NCBI RefSeq assembly: GCF_002778315.1
Contig: NZ_NESA01000001.1
Coordinates: 248,001-312,000 of the forward strand
DNA: 64,000 nucleotides
Reading direction: 5' to 3'
DNA from: Limnohabitans sp. JirII-31
Lineage (GTDB): Bacteria > Pseudomonadota > Gammaproteobacteria > Burkholderiales > Burkholderiaceae_C
The notes under the pieces were generated by a model. The model saw nothing but the letters and a program-made list of their open reading frames with translations, was not told the origin of the DNA and searched no databases. The position numbers and the translations under genes are program-made. Shown piece by piece: positions 19,714 through 29,240 of the stretch; position 1 is the first letter of the stretch, and each line of letters begins with the position of its first letter.

Positions 19714-20004
19714 GTGAATCACATTGTTTTGAACGCTTGCATCGCAGAGGTTTCGGCCTTGCGGTACACCCCAGCAGGGTTGCCTGCACTTGATTTGAGA
19801 CTCGAACATGAGTCTGATATCGAAGAAGCGGGGCAGCAGCGCCAAGTCAAAGCAAGTGTCAAAACCGTTGCCGTGGGAAATCTTGCTGCGCAGTTGGCTC
19901 AGCAACCTCTTGGCAGTGTTTGGCAGTTCACGGGCTTCTTAGCCTCACCACGCAATAGCAAAAACGTCGTCCTTCACATTCAAAATTTTCAGCAAATTTC
20001 ATAG
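19714..20004 (+). CDS. priB: Primosomal replication protein N (PriB)
   Basis: A 96-residue single-stranded-DNA-binding OB-fold protein of the replication-restart primosome. It is identified by its position between rpsF and rpsR and by its sequence (IAEVSALRYTPAGLPALDL). The likely start is GTG at 19714 because the family begins at that residue; AAGG lies unusually close to it, and a TTG at 19705 is the alternative. Weak initiation fits the low need for PriB relative to ribosomal proteins. dnaB lies in the same neighbourhood. Confidence 0.9.
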   Translation: MNHIVLNACIAEVSALRYTPAGLPALDLRLEHESDIEEAGQQRQVKASVKTVAVGNLAAQLAQQPLGSVWQFTGFLASPRNSKNVVLHIQNFQQIS

Positions 20005-20016
20005 AAAGCCCAGATC

Positions 20017-20298
20017 ATGGCTACGTTCAAGAAATTCAACAAAGACAAGCGCCCCAAGCGCAACACGCAATCTCTGCTGTTCAAGCGCAAGCGCTTTTGC
20101 CGCTTCACCGTCACTGGCGTGGAAGAGATTGACTACAAAGATGTCGACACTTTGCGTGACTTCATCGCCGAAAACGGCAAAATCATCCCCGCTCGTCTGA
20201 CCGGCACCCGTGCCATTTACCAGCGTCAGCTCAACACGGCCATCAAGCGTGCACGCTTTCTTGCCATGTTGCCCTACAGCGACCAGCACAAAATTTAA
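20017..20298 (+). CDS. rpsR: 30S ribosomal protein bS18
   Basis: A 93-residue ribosomal protein, basic at its N terminus, with the conserved core [20 protein letters not shown] and [19 protein letters not shown]. It lies 12 bases after priB and 12 before rplI. Confidence 0.97.
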   Translation: MATFKKFNKDKRPKRNTQSLLFKRKRFCRFTVTGVEEIDYKDVDTLRDFIAENGKIIPARLTGTRAIYQRQLNTAIKRARFLAMLPYSDQHKI

Positions 20299-20310
20299 GG
20301 AGAAACGACC

Positions 20311-20763
20311 ATGCAAATTATTCTGCTCGACAAGGTCGTGAACCTCGGCAACCTGGGCGAAATCGTCAAGGTGAAAGATGGCTACGCACGTAACTTTTTG
20401 ATTCCTTCTGGCCGCGCCCGTCGCGCCACAGAAACCGCTATCAAAGAATTCGAAGTACGCCGTGCCGAACTCGAAAAAGTGGCTGCTGAAAAGCTGGCTG
20501 CTGCACAAGCTCAAGGCGAAAAGTTGGGTGGTACAACCATCAAGCTGAGCCAAAAAGCTGGTGTGGATGGTCGCTTGTTTGGTTCTGTCACCAATTTCGA
20601 CATTGCTGAAGAACTCAACAAGAACGGTTATGCCGTGGTTAAAGCCCAAGTGCGTATGCCCAATGGCCCGATCAAAGTGGTCGGTGACAGCACGGTCAGC
20701 GTGGCCTTGCACACCGATGTGGTGGTTGATATCACCGTGTCTGTGTACGGCGAAACAGCCTAA
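20311..20763 (+). CDS. rplI: 50S ribosomal protein bL9
   Basis: A 150-residue ribosomal protein of typical length with the hallmark opening [28 protein letters not shown], a long central helix and the C-terminal globular domain. AAGGAGAAACGACC precedes the ATG. It is the last gene before the terminator at 20781-20811. Confidence 0.97.
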   Translation: MQIILLDKVVNLGNLGEIVKVKDGYARNFLIPSGRARRATETAIKEFEVRRAELEKVAAEKLAAAQAQGEKLGGTTIKLSQKAGVDGRLFGSVTNFDIAEELNKNGYAVVKAQVRMPNGPIKVVGDSTVSVALHTDVVVDITVSVYGETA

Positions 20764-20780
20764 GTTTCTGCTACCCAGTC

Positions 20781-20811
20781 AAAAGCCGCTCCTTGGAGCG
20801 GCTTTTTCTTT
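20781..20811 (+). terminator. Intrinsic terminator of the rpsF-rplI operon
   Basis: Twelve-bp arms AAAAGCCGCTCC / GGAGCGGCTTTT with a two-base TT spacer (the innermost pairs form the loop in practice), followed by further T residues. Confidence 0.88.
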
Positions 20812-20835
20812 TGATTTCCCCAAATAACCCACGCC

Positions 20836-20856
20836 TTATCCACAGGGTTATCCGAT
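20836..20856. promoter_or_regulatory. Two DnaA-box-like sites upstream of dnaB
   Basis: A perfect consensus DnaA box TTATCCACA at 20836-20844, and a second similar element TTATCCGAT at 20848-20856 on the same strand, 12 bases apart. They lie between the rplI terminator and the dnaB start, about 50-70 bases before the ATG, where a promoter would be expected. This would allow DnaA to regulate dnaB transcription. Confidence 0.6.
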
Positions 20857-20903
20857 GACTTGGGTGGTCTCTGGGCTTAGGATGTCGTATTCACAGGAAC
20901 CTT

Positions 20904-22313
20904 ATGTCTGCTGTTTTATCTGGTCTTGAAGAAGGCTTCTCTGGCGATAAACAAATCGCTCAACTGCGCATTCCTCCGCACTCCATTGAGGCTGAATCCA
21001 GTGTGTTGGGCGGCTTGTTACTCGACAATGGTGCCTGGGACCGGGTGGGGGACTTGTTGGTCGATGGTGACTTCTACCGTTACGAGCACCGACAGGTGTA
21101 TGCAGCCATTGGTGCATTGGTCAACGCCAGCCGTCCCGCTGACGTGATCACGGTATACGAACATTTACAGGCTCTGGGTAAGGCTGAGGAAATAGGGGGC
21201 TTGGGTTACTTGAATGCCTTGGCGCAGTATGTGCCAAGCGCTAGCAATATTCGTCGCTATGCCGAGATCGTGCGCGAACGTTCGATATTGCGCAAGCTGG
21301 TGAGTGCAAGCGATGAAATCGCCACCAACGCGTTCAATACCCAAGGTCGTGCGGTGGCTCAAATCCTAGATGAGGCCGAGCAAAAAATCTTCAATATTGG
21401 CGAAGAAGGCTCGCGCATGAAGCAAGGCTTTCAAGCCATGCCGCAGTTGGTGGTTGATTTGTTGGACCGTGTGCAGGAAATGGCCGACAACCAGAATGAC
21501 ATCACTGGCGTTCCCACTGGATTCTTCGACTTTGATCGTATGACTTCTGGTTTACAACCTGGTGATCTGATTGTGTTGGCTGCACGTCCGTCCATGGGTA
21601 AAACGGCTTTGGCGATCAACATTGCCGAGCATGTGGCCTTGAACGAAGGTTTGCCTGTGGCTGTGTTCTCGATGGAGATGGGTGCCTCACAGCTGGCAGT
21701 GCGTATTGTTGGCTCCATCGGTCGTATCGACCAAGGCCATTTACGTACGGGTAAGTTGAGTGATGACGAATGGCCGCGTCTGACGGAGGCCATTGAGAAG
21801 TTGCGCAATGTGTCATTGCACATTGACGAAACGCCTGGTTTGACCCCGAGTGAGTTGCGCGCCAATGCCCGTCGCCTGGCACGTCAATGTGGCAAGTTAG
21901 GCTTGATCGTGGTTGACTATTTGCAATTGATGAGTGGCTCAAACAGCAGTGGCGGTGATAACCGTGCCACTGAAATTGGTGAGATTTCCCGAGGCTTGAA
22001 AATGCTCGCCAAAGAATTGCAATGCCCCGTGATTGCTTTGTCTCAGTTGAACCGAAGCGTGGAGCAACGTACAGACAAGCGTCCCATGATGAGTGACTTG
22101 CGTGAGTCAGGCGCCATTGAGCAAGATGCAGACGTGATCATGTTCATTTACCGTGACGACTACTACAACAAAGAGTCCAAAGAGCCGGGTGTAGCAGAAG
22201 TCATCATTGGCAAACAACGTAACGGCCCAACAGGAACCGTGAAGCTGGCTTTCTTGAAGCCGCTGACCAAGTTCGAGAGCTTGGCCAGTGGGTACAACAA
22301 CGGCGATTTCTAA
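20904..22313 (+). CDS. dnaB: Replicative DNA helicase DnaB
   Basis: A 469-residue hexameric 5'-3' replication helicase. Seen: an N-terminal primase-interaction domain (PHSIEAESSVLGGLLLD), a RecA-like motor with Walker A ARPSMGKTALA, Walker B LIVVDYLQLM, and the C-terminal SQLNRSVEQR and ESGAIEQDADVI motifs. No intein is present. AGGAA precedes the ATG. It ends three bases before the convergent PhoH-family gene. Confidence 0.97.
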   Translation: MSAVLSGLEEGFSGDKQIAQLRIPPHSIEAESSVLGGLLLDNGAWDRVGDLLVDGDFYRYEHRQVYAAIGALVNASRPADVITVYEHLQALGKAEEIGGLGYLNALAQYVPSASNIRRYAEIVRERSILRKLVSASDEIATNAFNTQGRAVAQILDEAEQKIFNIGEEGSRMKQGFQAMPQLVVDLLDRVQEMADNQNDITGVPTGFFDFDRMTSGLQPGDLIVLAARPSMGKTALAINIAEHVALNEGLPVAVFSMEMGASQLAVRIVGSIGRIDQGHLRTGKLSDDEWPRLTEAIEKLRNVSLHIDETPGLTPSELRANARRLARQCGKLGLIVVDYLQLMSGSNSSGGDNRATEIGEISRGLKMLAKELQCPVIALSQLNRSVEQRTDKRPMMSDLRESGAIEQDADVIMFIYRDDYYNKESKEPGVAEVIIGKQRNGPTGTVKLAFLKPLTKFESLASGYNNGDF

Positions 22314-22316
22314 TTT

Positions 22317-24017
22317 TTAGAGTACATCGCTGGCGTAATCTGCCAGTCGTGAGCGTTCGCCACGTGCCAGGGTGATATGGCCTCCGTGTGGCCAACCTTT
22401 GAATCGATCCACAGCATAGGTCAAGCCTGAAGAGCCTTCGCTCAAGTAAGGCGTATCGATTTGGGCCAGGTTGCCCATGCACACAATTTTGGTACCTGGT
22501 CCCGCACGTGTGATGAGAGTTTTCATTTGCTTGGGTGTCAAGTTTTGCGCTTCGTCAATGATCAGATACTTGTTCAGAAAAGTACGACCGCGCATGAAGT
22601 TGAGACTTTTGATCTTGATGCGGCTACGAATCAATTCGCTGGTGGCCGCACGGCCCCATTCGCCAGCACTCGTCTCGGTCTTGGCCAAAACTTCTAAGTT
22701 GTCATCGAGTGCGCCCATCCAAGGGCCCATCTTCTCTTCTTCTGTGCCTGGTAAAAAGCCGATGTCCTCTCCCACACTCACTGTGGCGCGGGTCATGATG
22801 ATTTCGGTGTAGCGACGCTCATCCAATACCTGCGTTAAGCCTGCGGCCAAAGCCATCAAGGTTTTTCCTGTGCCTGCTGTACCGGTAAGGGTCACGAAGT
22901 CAATTTCGTGATCGGTGAGCAAGTTCATGGCGAAGTTTTGTTCGCGGTTGCGTGTGGTGACACCCCACACTGCATTTTTGAGGTGATTGAAATCTTTGAG
23001 AGTTTTCAGTACCACCGTTTTTCCGCGAATTTCAGTCACGCGGGCATACAAACTGGGTTCGCCCGGGGCTTCGAAATACACGAACTGGTTGATGTGCAAC
23101 TCAGGCACGATAGGGCCGCTCAGACGGTAGAAGGTTTGACTGCCGCTCTGCCAGCTCTCTACCGATTTGGCGTGTTTGATCCAAAAGTCAGGCGGTAAGG
23201 CCAAAGCACCAGAGTACAACAAGTCGCCGTCTTCTAGCGTCTTGTCGTTTTGATAGTCTTCTGCGGCCAAACCCAACGCACGTGCTTTGACACGCATGTT
23301 GATGTCTTTGGAGACCAGAACTACTTCCCGCGGTGCATATTGCACACGCAAGGCGTCGACGACTCCCAGAATTTGGTTGTCGGCCTTTCCTTGTGGCAGG
23401 CTGGCAGGCAAGTTGAAATCCAATGCCTGGGTTTGAAAGAATAGTCGTCCACCGACTTGGCGGTGGCCTGTGCTGTCGAGTTTCAGACCCGTTGCAATGT
23501 CGGCACCATGGGTTGCAACCAGAGCATCCAAGGTTCGGCTTGTTTGGCGTGCGTTACGCGCCACCTCGGTCATGCCTTTCTTGTTGCTGTCGAGCTCTTC
23601 CAGCACGATCATCGGCAAGAAGATGTCGTGTTCTTCAAAGTTGAACAGGCACATTGGATCGTGCATCAACACATTGGTGTCAAGCACAAACAATTTGCTG
23701 GGGCCTGGGCGTTTGGCTTTCTTTGGGGCCGCAACCACCTCAGAGGCCGAACGCTCAGCATGGCGGCGGCGTTCTTGCTGTCGCGGTTTGCTGCTGTGGC
23801 GAATAGTTTCTACAGGTTCTGGGGTTGAAACTTCTTCTGCCGTGACGCCACCTGTCGTGCGATCGAATGCTTCGATGGAAGATGTTGTGCTTGATGCGCC
23901 TTCTGTCTCGTCGTAATGCGCCACAGAACGTCGCGTTGCGCGAGGCTTTGCGGAGGCGTCCAGTGCTTCGGTGTTCAGTAAGGCAGCGCGTTTGGTGGGG
24001 GCGGGAGGCAGTGGCAT
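22317..24017 (-). CDS. PIN-PhoH fusion ATPase (PhoH2-type)
   Basis: A 566-residue protein. The first 110 residues are basic and low in complexity, followed by a PIN ribonuclease-like domain (KLFVLDTNVLMHDP, then conserved acids as in VLEELDSNKKG), and a C-terminal PhoH ATPase with GTAGTGKTLMALAAG and IIDEAQNLTP. PhoH2 proteins combine RNase and RNA helicase activity in some bacteria. No antitoxin-like small gene adjoins it, so a toxin role is not supported here. The ATG at 24017 lacks a clear RBS. Confidence 0.88.
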   Translation of the reverse strand: MPLPPAPTKRAALLNTEALDASAKPRATRRSVAHYDETEGASSTTSSIEAFDRTTGGVTAEEVSTPEPVETIRHSSKPRQQERRRHAERSASEVVAAPKKAKRPGPSKLFVLDTNVLMHDPMCLFNFEEHDIFLPMIVLEELDSNKKGMTEVARNARQTSRTLDALVATHGADIATGLKLDSTGHRQVGGRLFFQTQALDFNLPASLPQGKADNQILGVVDALRVQYAPREVVLVSKDINMRVKARALGLAAEDYQNDKTLEDGDLLYSGALALPPDFWIKHAKSVESWQSGSQTFYRLSGPIVPELHINQFVYFEAPGEPSLYARVTEIRGKTVVLKTLKDFNHLKNAVWGVTTRNREQNFAMNLLTDHEIDFVTLTGTAGTGKTLMALAAGLTQVLDERRYTEIIMTRATVSVGEDIGFLPGTEEEKMGPWMGALDDNLEVLAKTETSAGEWGRAATSELIRSRIKIKSLNFMRGRTFLNKYLIIDEAQNLTPKQMKTLITRAGPGTKIVCMGNLAQIDTPYLSEGSSGLTYAVDRFKGWPHGGHITLARGERSRLADYASDVL

Positions 24018-24067
24018 GTGGCGATCGGGGGAGAGGGTTAAAACACAAGCATGAGGCTTAAAAAGCG

Positions 24068-24099
24068 CAAAAGCCGCCTGGAGGCCAAGGCGGCTTTTG
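24068..24099. terminator. Intrinsic terminator-like hairpin
   Basis: Twelve-bp arms CAAAAGCCGCCT / AGGCGGCTTTTG around an eight-base loop, in the gap between the leftward peroxiredoxin and PhoH genes. For the leftward peroxiredoxin transcript the T-rich side falls correctly. Confidence 0.75.
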
Positions 24100-24179
24100 T
24101 GGGTGAAACGTGTTCGCTTCTTTCAGCATCATGGGGCCACTATACCTGAGCCCTATGACGTTTGGTGAATTGGGCTGGT

Positions 24180-24659
24180 TCAGCCGCCTGCCTTTTTCAG
24201 TGCCTTGACCGCTTTGAGCACATCGTCCACATGGCCAGGGACTTTCAATCCGCGCCATTCTTCTTTCAGCAAGCCATCGGCGCCAATCAGGAATGTGCTG
24301 CGTTCAATGCCTTTGACTTTTTTACCATACATGATTTTATTTTTGACCACGCCAAACATGTGGCACATCTTTTCTTCTGTATCGGCGATCAACTCGAAGG
24401 GCAGTTCGAGCTTGGTTTTGAAATCGTCGTGTGACTTCATGTTGTCTCGTGACACGCCAAACACAACTGCTCCGGCCTTGACGAAGTCTTTGTATTTGTC
24501 ACGAAATTGCATCGCTTCGGTCGTGCAACCAGGCGTGTTGTCTTTTGGGTAAAAGTACAGCACCAGCATGTTGCCCGTGTGCGAGTTGTTAGACACCTTG
24601 ATGCCACCTGTGGCATTGGCTTCAAATTCGGGAAGGGGTTTATTGACAACAATTGCCAT
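24180..24659 (-). CDS. bcp: Thiol peroxidase, Bcp/PrxQ-type peroxiredoxin
   Basis: A 159-residue cytoplasmic peroxiredoxin reducing hydroperoxides with thioredoxin. The peroxidatic Cys45 sits in the signature YPKDNTPGCTTEA. There is no cysteine at the +5 position used as resolving cysteine in E. coli Bcp; Cys99 (EEKMCHMFGV) is the likely resolving residue instead. It is a single gene with its own terminator. Confidence 0.92.
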   Translation of the reverse strand: MAIVVNKPLPEFEANATGGIKVSNNSHTGNMLVLYFYPKDNTPGCTTEAMQFRDKYKDFVKAGAVVFGVSRDNMKSHDDFKTKLELPFELIADTEEKMCHMFGVVKNKIMYGKKVKGIERSTFLIGADGLLKEEWRGLKVPGHVDDVLKAVKALKKAGG

Positions 24660-24799
24660 AGCGCTTCAATCAGGTGTGACAGTAAAGACGGCCGATGGAG
24701 TGGGGCAACTGTCTAGACGCCCCCAGCGGCAACCCATTATTTTAACTTGAAATCAAAGGGACAGACAGATCGGGTCTCGATGTGTAGGTAATGCCTCAC

Positions 24800-25183
24800 T
24801 CAGTCGCTGTTTTGACCTTCAATCAACAGTGCGGCGGCCACCTTGCGGCCTTCGCCCGCCAAGATGTTGTAGGTGCGGCAGGCTGCTTGGGTGTCCATTG
24901 TTTCGACGCCAATGCGCTTTTGCATCAAGCCTTGCATCCAGGCGGGTGACCCAAACCGCAGCAGCTTGCCGCTGCCGAATATCACCAACTCGACATCAAG
25001 CTCTGCCAGTTGTGCGAAATGTGAAGGGCCGAGGTCTTGAAAGTGTTCACAACCCCAATCAAACTGGGTGCCGTTGGATGCGATGACTACGCTGTGGTGA
25101 GTTTTTTCCCCTTGAATGGCGACCCATCCAGGGCCGTAGCCGGTGACAGATGGCACATCAAAGCGATCGGGTTGCAGTTTCAT
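24800..25183 (-). CDS. Mth938-like (DUF498) domain protein
   Basis: A 127-residue protein made of one Mth938/Xcc1710-type domain (VIFGSGKLLRFGSP; GVETMDTQAACRTYNILAGEGR). Members are widespread, some associated with respiratory complex I assembly (NDUFAF3 homologues), but bacterial function is unknown. The stretch between it and bcp (24660-24799) holds no evident gene. It is divergent from the alaA operon. Confidence 0.85.
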   Translation of the reverse strand: MKLQPDRFDVPSVTGYGPGWVAIQGEKTHHSVVIASNGTQFDWGCEHFQDLGPSHFAQLAELDVELVIFGSGKLLRFGSPAWMQGLMQKRIGVETMDTQAACRTYNILAGEGRKVAAALLIEGQNSD

Positions 25184-25273
25184 GGGCGGTTTGTCAATGT
25201 GTCGGTCTGAGAGGCGGGGTGTTCTGTGGTCAAATTATAGGTTTTCACCCGTAAAAGCGCCCTCGGAGGGACT

Positions 25274-26500
25274 TTGAAGAAGATCCAAAAATCCAACAAG
25301 CTGTCCAACGTCTGTTATGACATTCGCGGTCCCATCATGGACCGAGCCCGTCAAATGGAGGAGGAAGGCCACAAGATCATCAAGCTCAACATCGGCAACT
25401 TGGCCGTGTTTGGCTTCGATGCGCCTGAAGAAATTCAGCAAGACATGATCCGCAACTTGCCCAACTCGGCAGGCTACTCGGACAGCAAGGGCATTTTTGG
25501 TGCCCGAAAAGCAGTGATGCATGAGACCCAGAAGCAGGGCATCAAAGGCGTCACGCTAGACGATATTTATTTGGGCAACGGTGCCAGCGAACTGATTGTG
25601 ATGGCTACCAACGCTTTGCTGAACAATGGCGACGAATTGCTGTTGCCAGCGCCCGACTACCCGCTGTGGACGGCCGCGGTTAGCCTGTCGGGCGGCACGC
25701 CTGTGCATTACTTGTGTGATGAAGCTAACGGGTGGATGCCAAGCATCGACGATATTCGCGCCAAGATCACGCCCAACACCAAAGGCATTGTGGTGATCAA
25801 CCCCAATAACCCGACAGGTGCTTTGTATTCTGATGATTTGCTCAAGCAAATCGTGGCCTTGGCCCGTGAACATGGCTTGGTCATCTTTGCTGATGAGGTG
25901 TATGACAAGGTTTTGTATGACGGCGTCAAGCACACGCCCATTGCCAGCTTGAGCCAAGATGTGCTGACCCTGACCTTCAACTCTTTGTCCAAGAGCTATC
26001 GTTCATGTGGTTATCGCGCTGGCTGGTTGGTGGTGTCGGGCGACAAAAAGCCGGCGGTCGATTACATCGAGGGCTTGAACATGCTCTCCAACATGCGCTT
26101 GTGTGCCAACGTGCCTGGTCAGTGGGCCATCCAAACAGCTTTGGGGGGGTACCAAAGCATCAATGATTTGGTGGGCGAGGGCGGTCGACTGCGTAAGCAA
26201 CGCGACTTGGCGTATGAGCTCATCAGCGCGATCCCTGGCGTGAGCTGTGTCAAGCCTCAGGCGGCCTTGTACATGTTCCCCCGCCTTGATCCCAAGGTTT
26301 ATCCGATCAAAGATGATCAGAACTTTTTCTTAGAGTTGCTCCAAGAAACCAAAGTCATGCTGGTGCAAGGCACAGGTTTTAACTGGCCCAACACGGACCA
26401 CTTTCGTATTGTGTTCTTACCGCACGAAGACGACTTGCGCGAAGCCATCGGGCGCATCGCCAAATTCCTAGAAAACTACCGTAATAAAAATTCCGCATGA
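25274..26500 (+). CDS. alaA: AlaA-type alanine/glutamate aminotransferase
   Basis: A 408-residue class I PLP aminotransferase closely resembling E. coli AlaA (opening SNKLSNVCYDIRGP, then GYSDSKGIFGARKA). It makes alanine from pyruvate and glutamate. The PLP lysine is Lys240 in SLSKSYRSCGYRAGW. The start codon is TTG at 25274 with GGAGGG three bases upstream. It is the first gene of a chain of overlapping genes that continues with hom and thrC. Confidence 0.92.
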   Translation: MKKIQKSNKLSNVCYDIRGPIMDRARQMEEEGHKIIKLNIGNLAVFGFDAPEEIQQDMIRNLPNSAGYSDSKGIFGARKAVMHETQKQGIKGVTLDDIYLGNGASELIVMATNALLNNGDELLLPAPDYPLWTAAVSLSGGTPVHYLCDEANGWMPSIDDIRAKITPNTKGIVVINPNNPTGALYSDDLLKQIVALAREHGLVIFADEVYDKVLYDGVKHTPIASLSQDVLTLTFNSLSKSYRSCGYRAGWLVVSGDKKPAVDYIEGLNMLSNMRLCANVPGQWAIQTALGGYQSINDLVGEGGRLRKQRDLAYELISAIPGVSCVKPQAALYMFPRLDPKVYPIKDDQNFFLELLQETKVMLVQGTGFNWPNTDHFRIVFLPHEDDLREAIGRIAKFLENYRNKNSA

Positions 26501-27807
26501 AACCGATCCAAGTAGGCCTCTTTGGCATAGGCACCGTAGGCAGTGGCACTTTTGAAGTGCTCAAACGCAACCAAGAGGAAATCCAGCGCCGCGCAGGGCG
26601 CCCCATCCAAATCACCATGGTGGCTGACCTAGATGTGGCGCGTGCCAAATCCATCGTGGGGAGCACCGTTCAGGTGGTCAGTGATGCACGTCAGATCATT
26701 GCCAACCCCGAGATTGACATCGTGGTTGAGTTGATCGGTGGCTATGGTATTGCCAAGCAACTGGTGCTTGAAGCCATTGATGCAGGCAAGCACGTGGTCA
26801 CGGCCAACAAAGCTTTGCTTGCTGTGCATGGCACTGAAATTTTTGCCGCTGCTCACAAAAAAGGTGTGATGGTAGCGTTTGAAGCGGCTGTGGCGGGTGG
26901 CATCCCGATCATCAAGGCCTTGCGTGAAGGCTTGACGGCCAACCGCATCCAATGGCTGGCCGGCATCATCAACGGCACCACCAACTTCATCTTGTCTGAG
27001 ATGCGCGACAAAGGCTTGGCTTTTGACGACGTGCTCAAGCAAGCTCAAGCCCTGGGCTATGCCGAGGCTGACCCCACCTTTGACATTGAAGGTGTGGACG
27101 CTGCGCACAAAGCCACCATCATGTCTGCCATTGCCTTTGGCGTGCCGGTGCAGTTTGACAAGGCCTACGTGGAGGGCATCACCCAACTCGAATCACAAGA
27201 CATTCGCTATGCCGAACAACTGGGCTACCGCATCAAGCTGTTGGGTATTTCCAAGCGCACAGAACTTGGCATTGAGCTGCGTGTGCACCCTTGCCTGGTG
27301 CCCGCCAAACGCTTGATTGCCAATGTGGAGGGGGCGATGAACGCCGTCATGGTGCAAGCCGATGCCGTGGGTACCACCTTGTATTACGGCAAAGGCGCGG
27401 GCAGTGAACCCACCGCCAGTGCCGTAATTGCCGATTTGGTGGACATCACGCGTTTGCATACCGTGGACCCACTCAACCGTGTGCCGCACCTGGCTTTCCA
27501 ACCTGATGCGATGAGCGATTTGCCCGTGCTGTCGATGGAGCAGGTGGTGACCAGCTACTACTTGCGCCTGCGTGTGGCCGATCAAGCAGGGGTTTTGGCC
27601 AAGGTCACGGGAATTTTGGCGACGGCCAACATCAGCATTGATGCCGTGCTTCAGCGCGAAGCCGGTGAAGGTGAGAGCCACACTGATTTGATCATCCTGA
27701 CCCACGATTGCCCTGAGGCGAAGATGAACCAAGCCATGGCTGAGATGCAACAACTCAGCACGGTGTTGGCACCGATCACCCGCATCCGCAAAGAAGAGCT
27801 GAACTGA
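26497..27807 (+). CDS. hom: Homoserine dehydrogenase
   Basis: A 436-residue monofunctional enzyme reducing aspartate semialdehyde to homoserine for threonine and methionine. Seen: an NAD(P) fold with LFGIGTVGSGTFEVL, the catalytic region AGIINGTTNFIL and GYAEADPTFDIEG, and a C-terminal ACT domain (YYLRLRVADQAGVLAKVTGIL) that suggests feedback control by threonine. It overlaps alaA by four bases and thrC by one. Confidence 0.97.
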   Translation: MKPIQVGLFGIGTVGSGTFEVLKRNQEEIQRRAGRPIQITMVADLDVARAKSIVGSTVQVVSDARQIIANPEIDIVVELIGGYGIAKQLVLEAIDAGKHVVTANKALLAVHGTEIFAAAHKKGVMVAFEAAVAGGIPIIKALREGLTANRIQWLAGIINGTTNFILSEMRDKGLAFDDVLKQAQALGYAEADPTFDIEGVDAAHKATIMSAIAFGVPVQFDKAYVEGITQLESQDIRYAEQLGYRIKLLGISKRTELGIELRVHPCLVPAKRLIANVEGAMNAVMVQADAVGTTLYYGKGAGSEPTASAVIADLVDITRLHTVDPLNRVPHLAFQPDAMSDLPVLSMEQVVTSYYLRLRVADQAGVLAKVTGILATANISIDAVLQREAGEGESHTDLIILTHDCPEAKMNQAMAEMQQLSTVLAPITRIRKEELN

Positions 27808-29240
27808 TGCAATACCTGTCGACACGCGGTCATCCCGAGCGCAAGCGTTTTTGTGAAATCTTGTTGGAAGGCTTGGCCCCAGACGGGGGCTTGTATTTGC
27901 CCGACCATTACCCTCAATTGACGCCAGATGCGCTGGCACGCCTGCGCAACGTCTACGCACACCAAGGCTATGCCAGCCTTGCCTTTGAAGTGCTGTCGCT
28001 CTACATCGACGACATTCCCGCCGATGACCTGAAAGCCTTGTGCGTTAAGACATACACCCAAGAGGTGTTTGGCACGGCGGCGATTGTGCCGGTGCGCGCG
28101 CTCGAGCCTGGTTTGTTTGTTGAGGCCTTGTCCAACGGACCCACGTTAGCCTTCAAAGACATGGCTATGCAGCTGCTGGGTAATTTGTTTGAGTACGAAT
28201 TGGCACGACGTGGCGAGGAGCTCAATATTTTTGGTGCGACCAGTGGTGACACTGGCAGCGCAGCCGAATACGCCATGCGCGGCAAACGCGGTGTGCGGGT
28301 GTTCATGACCAGCCCTCATGGGCGCATGAGTCCATTCCAGCAGGCGCAAATGTTCAGCCTGCTCGACGACAACATCCACAACATCGCGATTGAGGGTGTG
28401 TTCGACGATTGCCAAGACTTGGTCAAGGCTGTGTCCAACGATCTTGAATTCAAGAGCAAATACAAAATCGGCACCGTCAACTCCATCAACTGGGCCCGCT
28501 TGCTGGCGCAGGTGGTGTACTACTTTGCGGGGTACTTTCAAGTCACCACAGACAACGCCCAACGCGTGAGCTTCACCGTACCGAGCGGTAATTTTGGCAA
28601 TGTGTGTGCCGGTCATGTTGCACGCATGATGGGCCTGCCCATCGCCCAACTGGTGGTGGCGACCAACGAAAACGACGTGCTCGATGAGTTTTTCCGAACT
28701 GGTGTCTACCGAGTACGCGGCAGCGCCGACACACATGAGACGTCGAGTCCTTCGATGGACATTTCCAAAGCCAGCAATTTCGAGCGCTTTGTGTTCGATT
28801 TGCTGGCGCGTGATGGCACCCGGGTCAACAGCTTGTTCGGTGCCGAACTTTCCGCGCAGGGCCGATTTGACCTAAGTGCAGATCCGCAATTTGCACAAGC
28901 CGCAACGCGCTACGGTTTTGTCAGTGGCAAGAGCACCCATGAAGATCGTTTGCAGACCATTCGTTCGGTCTACCAGTCCTTTGGACAAATGGTGGATACC
29001 CACACGGCAGACGGCATCAAAGCAGCACGTGAGCACATGCAAGCGGGTGTCCCGATGGTGGTGCTTGAAACTGCATTGCCGATCAAGTTTGCAGCCACCA
29101 TCGTAGAGGCTTTGAACCGCGAGCCTGATTGCCCAGCCAAGTTTGAAGGCATAGAAAGCCTTCCACGTCGCGTGCAGGTGATGCCTGCCGATGTGACCCA
29201 AGTCAAGGCCTACATCACCCAACATTGCGATCACGCATGA
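27807..29240 (+). CDS. thrC: Threonine synthase
   Basis: A 477-residue PLP enzyme converting O-phosphohomoserine to threonine. The opening MQYLSTRG is typical; the PLP lysine is Lys117 in GPTLAFKDMAMQLLG, and TSGDTGSAAEYAM binds cofactor phosphate. No thrB (homoserine kinase) is in this operon, so it must be elsewhere. It overlaps hom by one base and mobB by four. Confidence 0.97.
   Translation: MQYLSTRGHPERKRFCEILLEGLAPDGGLYLPDHYPQLTPDALARLRNVYAHQGYASLAFEVLSLYIDDIPADDLKALCVKTYTQEVFGTAAIVPVRALEPGLFVEALSNGPTLAFKDMAMQLLGNLFEYELARRGEELNIFGATSGDTGSAAEYAMRGKRGVRVFMTSPHGRMSPFQQAQMFSLLDDNIHNIAIEGVFDDCQDLVKAVSNDLEFKSKYKIGTVNSINWARLLAQVVYYFAGYFQVTTDNAQRVSFTVPSGNFGNVCAGHVARMMGLPIAQLVVATNENDVLDEFFRTGVYRVRGSADTHETSSPSMDISKASNFERFVFDLLARDGTRVNSLFGAELSAQGRFDLSADPQFAQAATRYGFVSGKSTHEDRLQTIRSVYQSFGQMVDTHTADGIKAAREHMQAGVPMVVLETALPIKFAATIVEALNREPDCPAKFEGIESLPRRVQVMPADVTQVKAYITQHCDHA

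Noticed and set aside
20836..20856. DnaA boxes as a replication origin
   Set aside because: Only two boxes, no AT-rich unwinding region or adjacent dnaA/dnaN/gidA; a regulatory role at dnaB is more plausible.
22317..24017. PIN-PhoH gene as a toxin-antitoxin system
   Set aside because: A PIN domain is present, but no small antitoxin gene adjoins it on either side and there is only a 3-base gap to dnaB.
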